DNA of 64,000 nt from Microthyrium microscopicum (lineage: Eukaryota > Ascomycota > Dothideomycetes > Microthyriales > Microthyriaceae). This document shows positions 32,899 through 43,926 of this stretch, piece after piece. Where the stretch lies: contig MU004239.1 in the NCBI GenBank assembly GCA_010405405.1, forward strand, positions 1,614,532 through 1,678,531, written 5' to 3'. The notes beneath the pieces were generated by a model, which was given only the letters and a program-made list of their open reading frames with translations, was not told the origin of the DNA and did no database searches. Within the stretch, counting starts at the first letter, position 1. The number at the start of each line of letters is the position of its first letter. The position numbers and the translations under genes were made by a program.

Positions 32899-33678
32899 AT
32901 GATCATGGATTCCGAGGACGGAAAGATCCTGAACTTGCAAAACCAGGCTCTACGGATTCTTCTTCATGAGCTCCAAACTAGCAGTGAGGGAGACAAAGAC
33001 ACGGCACGACGGAATTTGTGGATAGCGGTACTGAATAGCCTGTTTCCGACGTCGGAAGGCTATCTCGTCCAGACCACCATTGAAGATAATACTACGATCT
33101 CGGTGGCTCTACTTCAGTCCAACGATGGTGCCGAGCCAAGTTTGGGACAAGACATGTGTTGGACGAGCAGCGAGGGTCTGCAGAAACAGCATATTCTTGC
33201 AATACGAATCTTCGCTCATTCGGCCTCCAAGAATTACACCATCGATGACCCTGATTATCCACCTGGTATCGTTATTGACTGCGACCGTACCGCACCAAAC
33301 GCCTTGAAATATTGCAGCTTTCTCGGCGTAGCAGAAGAAGCTCAAATTCGTTTCTACAAGAAGAAAGAGGGATTTTATACTTCTGGAAGATTCCAGGAGA
33401 TATTTGACGAGTGGAAATTCTTTACTCTTGCAAAGGCTAGAGATAGACAGCACATCGAGGACATCATGAGCTATTTGAAGAATGAGACACTGGGATCAAT
33501 TGCAAGCGAAAAAAGCACCGGGCATCGTGCAAGCGCCCATGTTTTATCCGAAAAACTCCAAGAGAAGACTCGGAAAGCTGAAGCTGAGGCCGAAAACAGT
33601 AGGCGATTACACTTGGAAGCTTCTACCACAATTACTACAGTCAGGACCCGAATGCTGACGCAAGTTGGCTACATCTGA
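32899..33678 (+). CDS. paralogue D of the unrecognised family, 259 aa
   Basis: Single coding exon, MIMDSEDGKILNLQNQAL to TGA. It is closest in layout to C: RRNLWIAVLNSLFPTSEGYL, a hydrophobic strand (ILAIRIFAHS), KYCSFLGVAEEAQIRFYKK (C has KIFHFLGIAEKTSIRFYKK), FQEIFDEW and LAKARDRQHIEDIMSYLKNE. The last 50 residues are charged and helical (LQEKTRKAEAEAENSRRLHL), a shorter version of the coiled-coil tail of C. The start could be either of two ATGs three codons apart; the first is given. No known domain, signal peptide or membrane segment is recognised. Confidence 0.74.
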   Translation: MIMDSEDGKILNLQNQALRILLHELQTSSEGDKDTARRNLWIAVLNSLFPTSEGYLVQTTIEDNTTISVALLQSNDGAEPSLGQDMCWTSSEGLQKQHILAIRIFAHSASKNYTIDDPDYPPGIVIDCDRTAPNALKYCSFLGVAEEAQIRFYKKKEGFYTSGRFQEIFDEWKFFTLAKARDRQHIEDIMSYLKNETLGSIASEKSTGHRASAHVLSEKLQEKTRKAEAEAENSRRLHLEASTTITTVRTRMLTQVGYI

Positions 33679-34050
33679 ATCAACCTCCCGATCATATTGA
33701 AATTGTGAATCGGAATTGAAGAGGGCACAGAGCGAGATGTTAATTCGACTGACAAAGGCAAAACACTGGCCAGCACCTTCTCCATCAAACAGATGTTCTG
33801 TCACAGGGAAAAGAGCCCATGACTCATGTTCTTATCGGCAACGACGGGACTGTTGTGCAATAATGGCTAAAAGTTTATGGTTTGAAACAGCAATAAAAGT
33901 GATTCAATCATGATAGCTCATGTGTATGCAATACCGTAATCATAATAGTCTAAGCATAAAATCATAACACGAATCCAGCAACGTGCCTGTTTTTTAAAGG
34001 AGCGACTGTCAGGGCTCGCGCCTCACCACCACCAAAATATCAATCGTCTA
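33679..34050. other. convergent 3' intergenic region
   Basis: Lies between paralogue D (+) and ADE4 (-). No gene is seen. Confidence 0.5.
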
Positions 34051-35896
34051 TCATCCTTCGTGATCATTAAAGTTGTGCAAGCTGATATCCTGCACGCGAG
34101 AAGGACTCGGCGGCTGCACATCATCTTGATGAGCGGATCCATTGATGACTGTTGCTGTGATAATGTTGCCATTGACCTTGGAGCCCAATTTCTCGACCTC
34201 GTCAGCTTTTGAACTGCGTCTATTGGCCGGCACACCATTGAGAGCAATTTCCACGGCAGTGTCATCAGCGACACCTTGAACGACTGCTTGACGAGCCATG
34301 ATGAGCTCCTTCTCCTTTTTGCGGGTACCGCGGAGCATGTCGAGGTGCTCAAAGTAGTTGTCCTGTACGGGCGTGATGTATTGGCCGCAGAAGACGCCAA
34401 CTTCAAATTTCTGGTTTGGGCGTGGTGAGAGTTCTGCGCAGGCTTGTTTAAGATCCTCCAGGTTTTGGTAGACCACAGCGTCGGCACCGATGACCTCGGC
34501 GATTTCTTTCTGAGAACGTGAGTGCGCGAGTAGCTCAGATCTAGATGCGAGATCAATTCCATAGATGTGAGGATGACTAGCGAAGGTTAGCCGGATCCTG
34601 GAACAGAACGGCATCAACTTACGTGATCTCAGGGGCACAGCTCGTAAATATGACCTTTTTCGCTCCCGCTTCTCTTGCCATCAGCACTATTTCGCGACTC
34701 GTAGTACCCCGAACAATGCTATCATCGACTAGAAGCACCGTCTTGCCTGCAAACTTCGGTTTCATCGGGTTGAGCTTTGCACGAACACCTTTTTGTCGTT
34801 GCTTTTGATTTGGCATGATGAAAGTTCTGAAGATGTACCGATTCTTGACAAAGCCTTGACAATAAGGCTTTTTCAAGCACTCGGCGACGACTTGAGCACT
34901 GGACATGCTTGTTTCCGGGATTGGCATAACAACGTCCACTTCATCAAGCAGGTCTTTGCCGAGCTCTTTGATGATCTTCTCTGCAAGCTTGTAGCCCATG
35001 TTTCGTCGGCATTCGTCAACATCAATTCCATCAATGATTGTGTCCGGTCTAGCAAAGTAGACATATTCGAAGATGTCAGGAGCATATGCCAGCTGCTCTT
35101 GAATTTGATGAAAGACTGGTGCTTTTCCCTTTTCGATAATGACTCCTTCACCTGGAAGAATGTCTTTGAAGTCGTTGTAACCGCATTGAACCAGAGCGAC
35201 AGATTCAGATGCAATCATGTAGTCCTTACCAATGCCAGAATCAGATGGTTTCTCTCCAATAACCATGGGTCGAATTCCAAAGGCATCTCTGAATCCAATG
35301 AGACCAAAACCTACCCAAGTTAGCCGGAATATGAATGACGCTGGAGATTACTAACCTGCAATCATGCCTGTGCATGCCCAACCTCCAACGCATCTTTTGT
35401 AGGTTCTCTCCAGAGCCTTGAAACAATCATGAGAATTGATTCGAGCTTTTCCAGTCTCGTTCAACTCGCTAGCAAAAACGTTAAGCATGAGCTCACTATC
35501 ACTATCGGTGTTGATATGGCGATGTGCTTCTTGATCAAGGAATTCCTTGAGCTCTGGTGCGTTGATTAAGTTGCCATTATGAGCAAAGCAAATTCCATAG
35601 GGACTGTTGACATAGAAAGGTTGAGCTTCAGAGGTCGAGCTGCTACCAGCTGTAGGGTATCTCAAATGTCCAAGTCCCATGAATCCGGGCAAGTCAGCGA
35701 TGCGAGTGCCATCGTTGAAGACTTTGGAAGCCATTCCGTTGCCTTTACACTGATAGATACGTCCACCAGGTGCAGCGCAAGTGGCGATTCCGCATGCATC
35801 TTGTCCTCGATGCTGGAGAAGATAGAGGGCATCGTGAATTTCGATAGCAGCAGATGATTTTGGATCCGCATGGATCACAGCAATGATACCACACAT
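34051..35896 (-). CDS. ADE4: amidophosphoribosyltransferase
   Basis: Three exons, 35896-35356, 35310-34623 and 34576-34051, with introns of 45 and 46 nt (phases 1 and 2), give 584 aa. The enzyme transfers glutamine amide nitrogen to PRPP, the first committed step of purine synthesis. The mature N-terminal nucleophile is Cys2 in [11 protein letters not shown] (Ntn-hydrolase class II glutamine amidotransferase), followed by [23 protein letters not shown] and FAHNGNL. The phosphoribosyltransferase half carries the PRPP-binding [23 protein letters not shown] and [12 protein letters not shown] are also family-conserved. The last 80 residues are a low-complexity fungal extension. It is divergent from CGI121. 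Confidence 0.97.
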
Positions 35897-36794
35897 TTTC
35901 AGTAATGGTAAAAGTCTATGGCCCGAGTTAGTAAGTAAGTGGAGGACAAAGTTCAAGCAGAAGTATGGCAGATGAGTAATGTTCTAATTCTTGATAGCGG
36001 TCAACCAAGGTTCAGTTTGCCGCACAACGTTAAGCAGAGTTGCTAGTGGCGATATGCAATCAAAGCAGAACTTTCAAGCCGCAAGAATACAGAAACATAA
36101 AGGCTCAGATCAATTCGAATCTTTCATGGGAAATCAGAAGTCTAACATCTGATATGGAATTTTTTGATCATCATTGCAGGTGGGGAAATGATAATTCTGG
36201 AAGACATGGCGTCAGAGATCCACTCACAAGGAAGTCAGAGTTTTATGATGCTGGCAAAGTTGCGAATAGGTTCTGCGCAAAGGCAGACAGGGCAGACTTT
36301 GGCCCGTTCAAAGGGGAAGAAAGTGAAGAAGATCGATACATTTTGGAGGTTTTTATCGGTGCAAGATTGCCGGACATGTGGTCACTTTTAAAGCTTTGCA
36401 CTGGGCCCACTCACCCACTCTCTGGGGAAGGCGCGTCCCAAATTATTTGACGCCATGGCCATGTGCAGTTGAGTCGCGACCTCCTTCCGACCACAACCGA
36501 TCTCCCGTGCCTACCCCGACACTCCCGGCTTCAAAATGTTGCACTTGCCAAATGTTCCGACCAGCGGACCTTGGCGGGCGGACTAAATCGTGCCCAATAT
36601 AACCACGACCTCAAGCCACTCGCAAGCCGCTTTAACCCTGACCCTTCACTATTTTCTTCTTCACCCACATTGACTTGCAACGCAACTTCATCCCATTGCC
36701 GAAACAGTGAAAAACTCATCAACAATCCTCCTGCACTCTTCATTTCCATCAACAGCTGGCCTGACTTCTGTCTGTCCATCACTACTTGCGCATC
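35897..36794. other. divergent promoter region of ADE4 and CGI121
   Basis: About 0.9 kb. Open frames here (for example 36040-36450) look spurious. I looked for an exact TGACTCA on either strand and did not find one. The CGI121 side is pyrimidine-rich on its coding strand just before the ATG. Confidence 0.45.
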
Positions 36795-37691
36795 ATGACG
36801 AACCCTGGAACTGTCCTTCGTATCCCTCATTTGCAAGATTCGCTGGTCTACGTGGCGCTCTTTCAGAGTGTGAAAAATTCTTCATTTCTACGTCAACAGC
36901 TCATCGAAGGTAACACAACCTACGAGTATGCCTTCTTAGATGCTTCAACCGTGATTCCCTCCAGTACAGCCCAGTAGATAGCACAGTCATTCTGATTGGC
37001 ATCTAGATCCTCTCCACTACTCATGTTCTTGCTGCCTGCTTCAGAGCCATCAACGATGCCACTGCCAACAGACTCCGAACACGCAATGTACATTCTGAAA
37101 TCGTCTTTGCACTGAGTCCCAACAATAATGTAGGTCTATTGTACCAACACATCTACTTTTGCCTTTTACGCAGGGACCGCCATCATAACCATTGGGCGGT
37201 AACTTTTTCATCTAGGCATAGATCGATATCAAGTGCCTTTCTAATCCCGGTCCTTCTCAAGCTTTTGCTTCTATGGTCGTCTCGGGTTCGCTTTAGGCTT
37301 ACATCCAAACTTTTGAAATCGTGACATTGACTGACATGTGTGACTTGACTAGATTGCGGAATCCTTCCGTCGCTTTGGTGTCGCTGATGAAACAACCTCA
37401 CTGCTTGCAATTAAGGTTATTCCCACAACAGGAACAGCAGCAGGTGATTCTTCTGCAACAGATGCTATAGCTACTCACCTCAGAGGTGCTGTAGAGGGTG
37501 AACCTGCTCCATTTACTGATGAGGCTTTTGCTGGACTATCAGATGTGACCAGAATCCGCAAGCTATACAAAGCACCTGCACCTGGAAGCTCGCGAAAAAA
37601 GACTGGCGTCAATGGAACATCATCTTCACTCCAAGAGTTGAAGAGCTTGGAATCCATTATCATTGGATCCATGGCCATCAAAGGGTCATAG
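36795..37691 (+). CDS. CGI121: EKC/KEOPS complex subunit Cgi121 (TPRKB family)
   Basis: Three exons, 36795-36950, 37007-37129 and 37353-37691, all joining in phase 0, give 205 aa. Intron 2 is 223 nt. Conserved stretches are YVALFQSV...SFLRQQLIEG, YEYAFLDAST, LSTTHVLAACFRAIND, VHSEIVFALSPNNN and IAESFRRFGVADETTSLLAIK, followed by a C-terminal helix ESIIIGSMAIKG. Cgi121 binds the Bud32 kinase in KEOPS, which makes N6-threonylcarbamoyl-adenosine in tRNA and supports telomere maintenance. The donor of intron 1 is the weak GTGATT, but it is the only one giving phase 0 before an in-frame TAG. Length fits the family. Confidence 0.87.
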
Positions 37692-38483
37692 GCAAATTTG
37701 AACGTCTTCATCAAGAGTTATCTGCGTAGCAAAACCAGCTAAGTCAATGTCCAGCCGAGACGTATAGTCAGTCATCTGCGACTTGGATTTCGGTGGACTT
37801 TATATCACCACTTTGACAAGTTGAGAGAATGCTCAAGGTCATCACTGTCCAGGTTGAAGCAATATTGCTTGTCAGTTAGCCTGCGTCTGGACTTTTCTCC
37901 TCAATGACAGGCTTGGAGAAGAAAATGTCGCGCCTCTTCGTAGCACTTCGAATCGGCCTGCACTGCACTTGAGGCCATGCTGCGGAACTGTGACCATGAG
38001 GTGTCAAACAAACCAGCTGCTGGGACGGATAACATCACCAATCTATATTTACCCTGACCAAATGTCCTAAGTTCAAAGATTTGCGAGGACACTGGAATGA
38101 ATTGGGCCAGAGACATTGCTTCAATAGACTATGTCGTCTAATCCTAGCTGTATCACAGTGGCTTTACTTTACTTTAACATCACCTCGTCCATGTGTCCAT
38201 ACATTCTGCCATCTAATGGTTTGAATTCTTCAATCAGAGTCCCTATCTAAGAGAATGAGTTTGCAGTAATGGTCAACCATATCGGGGGATAAACGCAGTA
38301 CAGGAGTTGTCTAAGTGTTAAAGGGAACAACAACCGGTGGACAAAATGATAGACGTGCTCCCATCGAGTTTAATGGCTCCCATATGACACGCTTTGCTAT
38401 CGATTGCTTTATTCCCCATTAAGGGCGTAGTAGCAGAGCCAAAATGCTCATCGTAGTGGCTGATAATGACGCGATCTTTCTCT
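37692..38483. other. intergenic
   Basis: Lies between CGI121 (+) and the nonsense-bearing gene (-). A minus-strand frame continues at 38318-38465 (DAREKDRVIISHYDEHFGSA) in a different frame from the gene to its right and may be a further remnant of it. Confidence 0.4.
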
Positions 38484-39578
38484 CTAGCATCGCACAAATT
38501 GGTGACAGAACTGTTTGTGTGGCCAGAAGTAGCTTTTGACGAAGAGATGAATGGTGGCGTTGATCTTTTCGCTGGAGTGCTGCTTTGTTGCGTGCTTTCT
38601 TTCAATATCATCCTCCTTTTGAACCTTCGCAAAATATGCATCGCATGCCTCAGTTGACCACTTGGTTTGATCGTAGAGCCGTGGAATGTTGGGGTCAGCA
38701 ATATCTCCTCCGTAACTGAGCGGTGGATCATATGCAATAGGACAGGTATTCTCTGTCATCTTGTCGTAGACTCTCCAGCGAGGAGCAGTCTTACACAAAG
38801 AGTCAGACTTGTTTTGAAAATCATGTTGCGACTAGCCAAGCCATGTCTCGCCGTCGTCTTCCTGCTGCGCCTCGGCATGTTCTCTAGATTACACTGAGCT
38901 GATGTGCCACGGTGGGAGACCTGGCGGCTTCATGACTTACCCAATCAGGTTGCCAGAGTGAACTGTGCGATGCCAGAGGAACCAAAGTTTTCTCATTGTA
39001 ATCCAGATCCATCCAGGATAGCCGGAGTCTTGCCCAGTGTGATCTCGCCCTCGCCCCCGTCCAGTATTGGCTGCTGGCGGTGCAGGCCGGGGACTGAATG
39101 TCGCATCTACAACTTTCAAGCGTTGCTTTTGCCATTCGGGCCCAAATCTCTCTCCATCGTAAGAATCATCAGGGGCATTGATGATGTTGCTCAAAACTTC
39201 CTCGTCGATCATGACAAACGAGCGATTGTCCGGTCCCCACCCGGCAAGTCTTCGATCATGGTTGTCGAGCCTTGCTAAGAAATGGCGACGCAAGTCGTCT
39301 GATGTTGCTTGGTTGAAAGCTTCTGGATCCTGAAGAACATTATTCTGATACCCGGTCATGATTGCATCTGCCACCTGGCGACGCCCTTCGGTTGGGTGTG
39401 GACTACGGTACAGGTCTTCACGGATGTAGCGGTCCAGCTTTTCCATAGCCAGAGGAAAATCTTCGTCAGAGCTTGGCGTGTAAACTGTGCGATAGATCAC
39501 ATATCCCCAAGTCTCTGAGTCGGTTTTGCGAAATTCATCGATCATACCATTTTCGTCAAATAGGCCGTCGTCCGCCAT
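38484..39578 (-). pseudogene. unrecognised fungal protein, one in-frame stop
   Basis: Exon 1 (39578-38941) encodes 212 residues starting MADDGLFDENGMIDEFRKTD, with WGYVIYRTVYTPSSDEDFPL, typical of a family of hypothetical ascomycete proteins whose N-terminal block reads 'YVIYRT.Y...SD'. A 57-nt GTAAGT...CTAG intron in phase 2 leads to exon 2, which continues EHAEAQQEDDGETWLG and then meets TAG at 38832-38834 (codon 230). The same frame goes on for 115 more codons with sensible sequence (CKTAPRWRVYDKM, then PRLYDQTKWSTEACDAYF). A single-base TGG or CAG to TAG change explains this best. Alternative acceptors tested by eye did not rescue the frame. The protein could still be made as a 229-aa truncated form. 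Confidence 0.6.
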
Positions 39579-40694
39579 GATAAATTGGGAGAGCTGTGTT
39601 AGGAAAAGCGTTGAGAAAGTTGCGGTCAGTTAGCAAGATTATAACGAGCTACGGAAGTTGGACGAGTAGAAAACCAGATTATATTTTGGAGTCTATTATA
39701 TTCGTAAAGCTTTATAGTAAATATGATAGAGCCCTTAAACTAAAAGTACGGATAGTACTAATATTTTTATAGGGACTGATAGTGAGTTTTTCTTTATCTA
39801 AAGTATAGGGCTTTGGGAACATGCCTTTCGTCTTACGTTTTCGTTCTTCGCGCTTACCCATACTCTCTTGAGGCAGACGGTACTTCGGTAACAAGATATT
39901 GATGCTTCTTAACTTGTTCTGGAAGCGCTATTGGGCTCGTGACTTTATCTTTGGAATCTGAGCTAGTGTTTTCTCGGTAATATATTGGTATATGACACTA
40001 CCTAATATAGTCGACGTCCAGCTTCTCGTTGAAAGGGGCCAGTGTGTTATTAAATGTGTAAGCGTGAGGTAGGTAGCGCTTTAAGAACAAGCTTTGTATA
40101 CCTCTAAACTTCTGTTCGCGTTCTTTGCGCCTGTTCGTACTACTTTGAGGAGTGATTATACATAGGTAGTAAAGCTTCTTCTGACCCAGCTTTTGACTCT
40201 CGCCTCGAATGAGACAGGAGCGAGTCAGGAGAAATCATGTGGATACCTACTACTACTAGGACGAATTCGACTAATTAGTTCGGGACGTATTCGACATTCT
40301 CCGGTTGGGTCCTCGTTATCTGATAGCCTTCGCGGTGTTACATATTGTGTACTTATCACTAACAACTATCTTGAGTCAATGAGGAGAGCCGATAGACATG
40401 AGGGTCCTTGCTATAAATTCCAAAGAACTTGTGACCAGACCGAAGTCTTATAGCAATATCTAGTGCAGCCCATGCATCTCGATATGGACCTCCAGAGAAT
40501 AAAGAATCAACACAGTCGTCGGCGATTCCATTTCTCAGTGATACTTGTGGCGTTTACATTTTACATTGACTTCCTTCTTCGTTGACTATAAGTACATGCT
40601 TTGACTCGCTCATTCATGAACAGCCTATTCAGGTCCTGCGACTTTCAGCTTCATTGCATCTTCTACTTCATTTAGAAGACAGTCTTCGGTCATC
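39579..40694. other. intergenic, partly AT-rich relic
   Basis: 39640-40180 is moderately AT-rich. On the minus strand 39712-39894 it encodes a basic stretch (LPQESMGKREERKRKTKGMF), and a similar sense is repeated around 40080-40150 (STNRRKEREQKF-like). This is probably a decayed repeat or transposon fragment, but I cannot name it. Confidence 0.35.
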
Positions 40695-41073
40695 ATGCGT
40701 CTCACCTCTTCTACCTTGCTACACTAAGAGCCGCCGAGCAGGTTCAAGAATATCAACAAGTCGGCGAAAGTAAGTCAACTCATCCCTGCGAGATTCTTCA
40801 TGCTCACGAGGGCTCCCAGGCTGCGTAAAAGGACTAGTGTGTGTAAAGAGCCTGAGGAGAGTTGGACCACGGGGCCTACTCAAGGTGACATGCGAGACGT
40901 GTGAATTCTTCAATTCAGAAGGCGTTTGCTGTCCAAATGACGACCGTGAGTCTCCGGTTCTCTTTGATTCATTTGACTAGGTAACTCAAGGTGCAGCTTG
41001 TGATTCTGGGGAGCCACAAGTCCCCAAGATCATCTCTAAGATATGCCGTGGCACACCACCTGTTTGCGTCTAG
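40695..41073 (+). pseudogene. possible small cysteine-rich secreted protein gene or relic
   Basis: Pieces of a small cysteine-rich protein can be read. An ATG at 40695 (MRLTSSTLL, signal-like) has its frame close at once. A downstream frame holds SSCSRGLPGCVKGLVCVKS, then VTCETCEFFNSEGVCCPNDD, up to a GTGAGT donor at 40946. Splicing to the AAG ending at 40990 continues ACDSGEPQVPKIISKICRG and ends at TAG (41071-41073). Ten or so cysteines in under 90 residues is effector-like. The N-terminal part needs one or two frameshifts, so either the gene is broken or my exon model is wrong. A minus-strand frame in the same place is less convincing. Confidence 0.35.
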
Positions 41074-41643
41074 TCATGGTTTCTATAGTCTTTTTCCTAC
41101 AGAAAACACGAGAAAGTTTGCAGGTTTTATTCGCCCTGGACGTGTCGTCGACGTGGCGGAAACGGCGAGAGGCTGTGAGGGATGACGGGGGTCCACGAGT
41201 GTCTTCCTTTTTGAGAGTGGTGGGAAGGCAGACTGAAGGCACATATAATTAGAGTACGAAGAGATGAGATGGTCTACTACAGATGATTCGCGTAAGTTCG
41301 GTGTTATATTCTAGAGCAGATCCCGAATTTGGTGGCTACATTGCTGTTGCTGGAAAAAGCTGGGCTTACGGTTACTAGTGCAAAGCTACAGCTTTGCATG
41401 ACGTTCTAGTTGCTTTTGAATTCGTGTGAAGTGATTCGAGATCAAAGCCTTGCGTTCCTTGTGTGTTCCTTTGCTAGAATTGTGCTGCCATTTTCCACCA
41501 TGCTCGGACATGATGTGGAAACCTAAGGAGTAACAATGCAAAGTATATGCTTGGGAGCGAAGGGAGTGTCAGGATCAGCCTCGCCGTTCTCTCAAATTTG
41601 GAACCGCGTTGTTTCACAGAAAGCCCGATCGCTACGTTGGTGT
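41074..41643. other. intergenic
   Basis: No feature supported. Confidence 0.4.
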
Positions 41644-43015
41644 TCATGAAATTAGAGGAATGTTGGAAGTCGCTTTTATGGTGTAGCCAGCCATAAGCCA
41701 ATGGCCAGCTTCAAGCAATATTTCCCGAGTCTTGTTGTATTTGGCCGCCATACTCAAGCGACATCTTGCACGATCTATTTCCAGAATAGAACTCCATCCA
41801 TAATACAATTCCAAGGTCTCTACTTCCTCGCGTATCATGTCAACGACTTTACTCACATCCTGAGACGAAACCAGCAGAACAGTTCTCAGATTCCAAGCTG
41901 CAACTTCATGAAAATTGGTTGGTATGCCAATGAGTTCGGGCATTTTTACGTATTAAGTACCTAAGTAATACTATATTCGTTGAAAACGAAATATAGTGCT
42001 GCACGATGTCCGGTGGAACATAGTAGTGCAAGAACTTACATACAAGGTTAATGTCAACAAGAACTAGACACAGCTTTCCTTCCAGTTGGGATGGATCACC
42101 AAGGGAACTGGCTACGGCGCTGAGGGCTATCTCTTCAGTCGATTCCCGAAGGGTTCCTGTTTGGGAAGCGATGTGCAGGCTTGTGGGATGTTGGTGAATT
42201 TGTGTAGATCTACAGGGGCTTGCCAGGCGTCGTGTCTTTGACTCGTGAGCATCCCTTGTTCTAGAGCTGTGTTCGCTCTCGTCTTCAAAGCGAACAAGTC
42301 GTTTTCAATTCGCAGTCTATCTGTTTCCATATCTGATGTTGATGACCTTGAAGCGATCGAAGCCCAGAACGTCCTGCGATCTTGTCTGGAAAGTGATGAA
42401 TCCTCGCCGAAGAAGCTTATGAATCGATCTTGAACTACCCCGATGGAGCCGTTGATTCATCAAGGAACGGATTGGTACGTTCGTTCCCAAATCTTGTTAC
42501 ATGAAGAATCCCATATCTGTGTTCCATGCCTTCCACAGTATTGTCCCAATCAGAGGTTAAGGTTGGATGTGTTCTTATTTCACTCTTGACCTGTACATCC
42601 GAAAATAAGATGTTGTGTGTGAGGCGAGATGTTTCCGTGCTAGCATCTGCTGAGAATTCTGGCGGCTGAATGGCTCGGATGAAGTTATCTATCATATCAA
42701 GATATGCCGATGTCCGGTTGTGGTACGAAGATTGAATACCACGATAGCCACTGGCTTTGGCGAGATGGCTGATTTCTGACCACCACACTCGCTCCAAGCC
42801 TGGATCTTCCCCTTTTTGATATCTTTGATTGCGACGAGGGGTTTTCCGAGTAGGGTCGGGAAAGTGTTGGAGTACTGCCAGCCACAGTTGACGGTACGTA
42901 ATCTCAGCGGAACAGCTTGTGTTGAAAGATCGTTCTTCAACTCGAACCCGCCAACCTGAATCTGAATTGTTTCTGTTTTGTTGTGCAGTCCTCTAACATG
43001 TCTATTTTTAGACAA
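41644..43015 (-). pseudogene. frameshifted gene of unknown function
   Basis: Minus-strand coding pieces succeed each other in changing frames. First is IQIQVGGFELKNDL...KPLVAIKDIKKGKIQAW. Then from about 42795 comes RVWWSEISHLAKASGYRGIQ, with DMIDNFIRAIQPPEFSADAS. Then from about 42420 comes ISFFGEDSSLSRQDRR, with LRIENDLFALKTRANTALEQ. Then ESTEEIALSAVASSLGDPSQ runs up to a GTAAGT donor (about 42040), and finally PELIGIPTNFHEVAAWNLRT, with VSSQDVSKVVDMIREEVETL. The junctions at about 42795 and 42430 do not fit GT-AG introns and look like frameshifts; the last may be a real intron. I do not recognise the family. No ATG opens the first piece. Confidence 0.45.
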
Positions 43016-43101
43016 TTCACACTTCGTAGGGAGAATTTGTCTTAGAATCTATCCTCCCGGTTCAAGATACTTTACGTTTTGCAATACTTCAGTCAGTAGA
43101 G

Positions 43102-43657
43102 TTGCATTCGCTTGACCTAGGCTCCGAGCCCTTCATTCAAGTCTCACGACGAGGTCAATTTCGTTCACTCGGTCCAAGGCCTGTGAGTTTGCGAATACTT
43201 CGCCAAGCTCCCCATTCAAGTTTCATAACGAGATCAACAACCGGTTGGAGAGAATCAGCTAACACACCGTCTCCCTATTCTTCGCAGAGATAGAAAATAC
43301 CCTCGAGCTCGCCATAAATTTCATAACAACTGGTTGGAAGAATCTTCGAGACATACCATCTCCCTTTTGTTCCCAGAGATAGAGGACATTATCCATGCTT
43401 CCCATACAAGTCTCATGACGAGACCAACAACTGGTTGAGGAAGACCTGGTCACTTGCAGAAACCAGTATCAATGTCGTTCGCTAGGCCCAGCCCGTCAAC
43501 GAACTCGCCGTCAAGCTCGCCATCAAAATCTCACAACGAGATCAATAACTGGCTGGGCAGAAGTCAACAGCAGTTTCATTTGCTCGGCCCAGCCCTTCAA
43601 CGAACACGCCGCCAAGCTCGCCATCAAAATCCCACGACGAGATCAGTAACTGATTGA
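43102..43657. repeat. degenerate tandem repeat, period about 100 bp
   Basis: A motif of the form CAAGCTCGCCATCAAAATC followed by ACGAGATCAATAACTG recurs at about 43209, 43299, 43395, 43513 and 43612. The 3' two units are nearly identical and the 5' ones diverged. Between motifs GTTCGCT(C/A)GGCCCAGCCC(T/G)TCAACGAAC is shared. No coding role is apparent. Confidence 0.7.
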
Positions 43658-43926
43658 GAAAATTTTGCCACAAGGAGAAGAACAGATCGGGAAGAGAATG
43701 ACAGCGAGATGTAGACTTGGACGAAAAGGAAAATACTCACGAGGAGCTGGCAAGAATGTTAAGAGTCATGGGATCTGAAATTTATCTGCATTTTCTCCCC
43801 TTTAGCTAACTTGAGCAAGTAAAAGTGAATCGAAGGGGTATAGAAGCTAGCCAAAGCAAGTGAAAATGAAACGACAAAGCATAGAGGTTACTCAATGGAA
43901 TTGAGAGTAAGAAATCGAGACACACA

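Noticed and set aside
34793-35323. Plus-strand 176-codon ORF
   Set aside because: Antisense of ADE4 exon 2.
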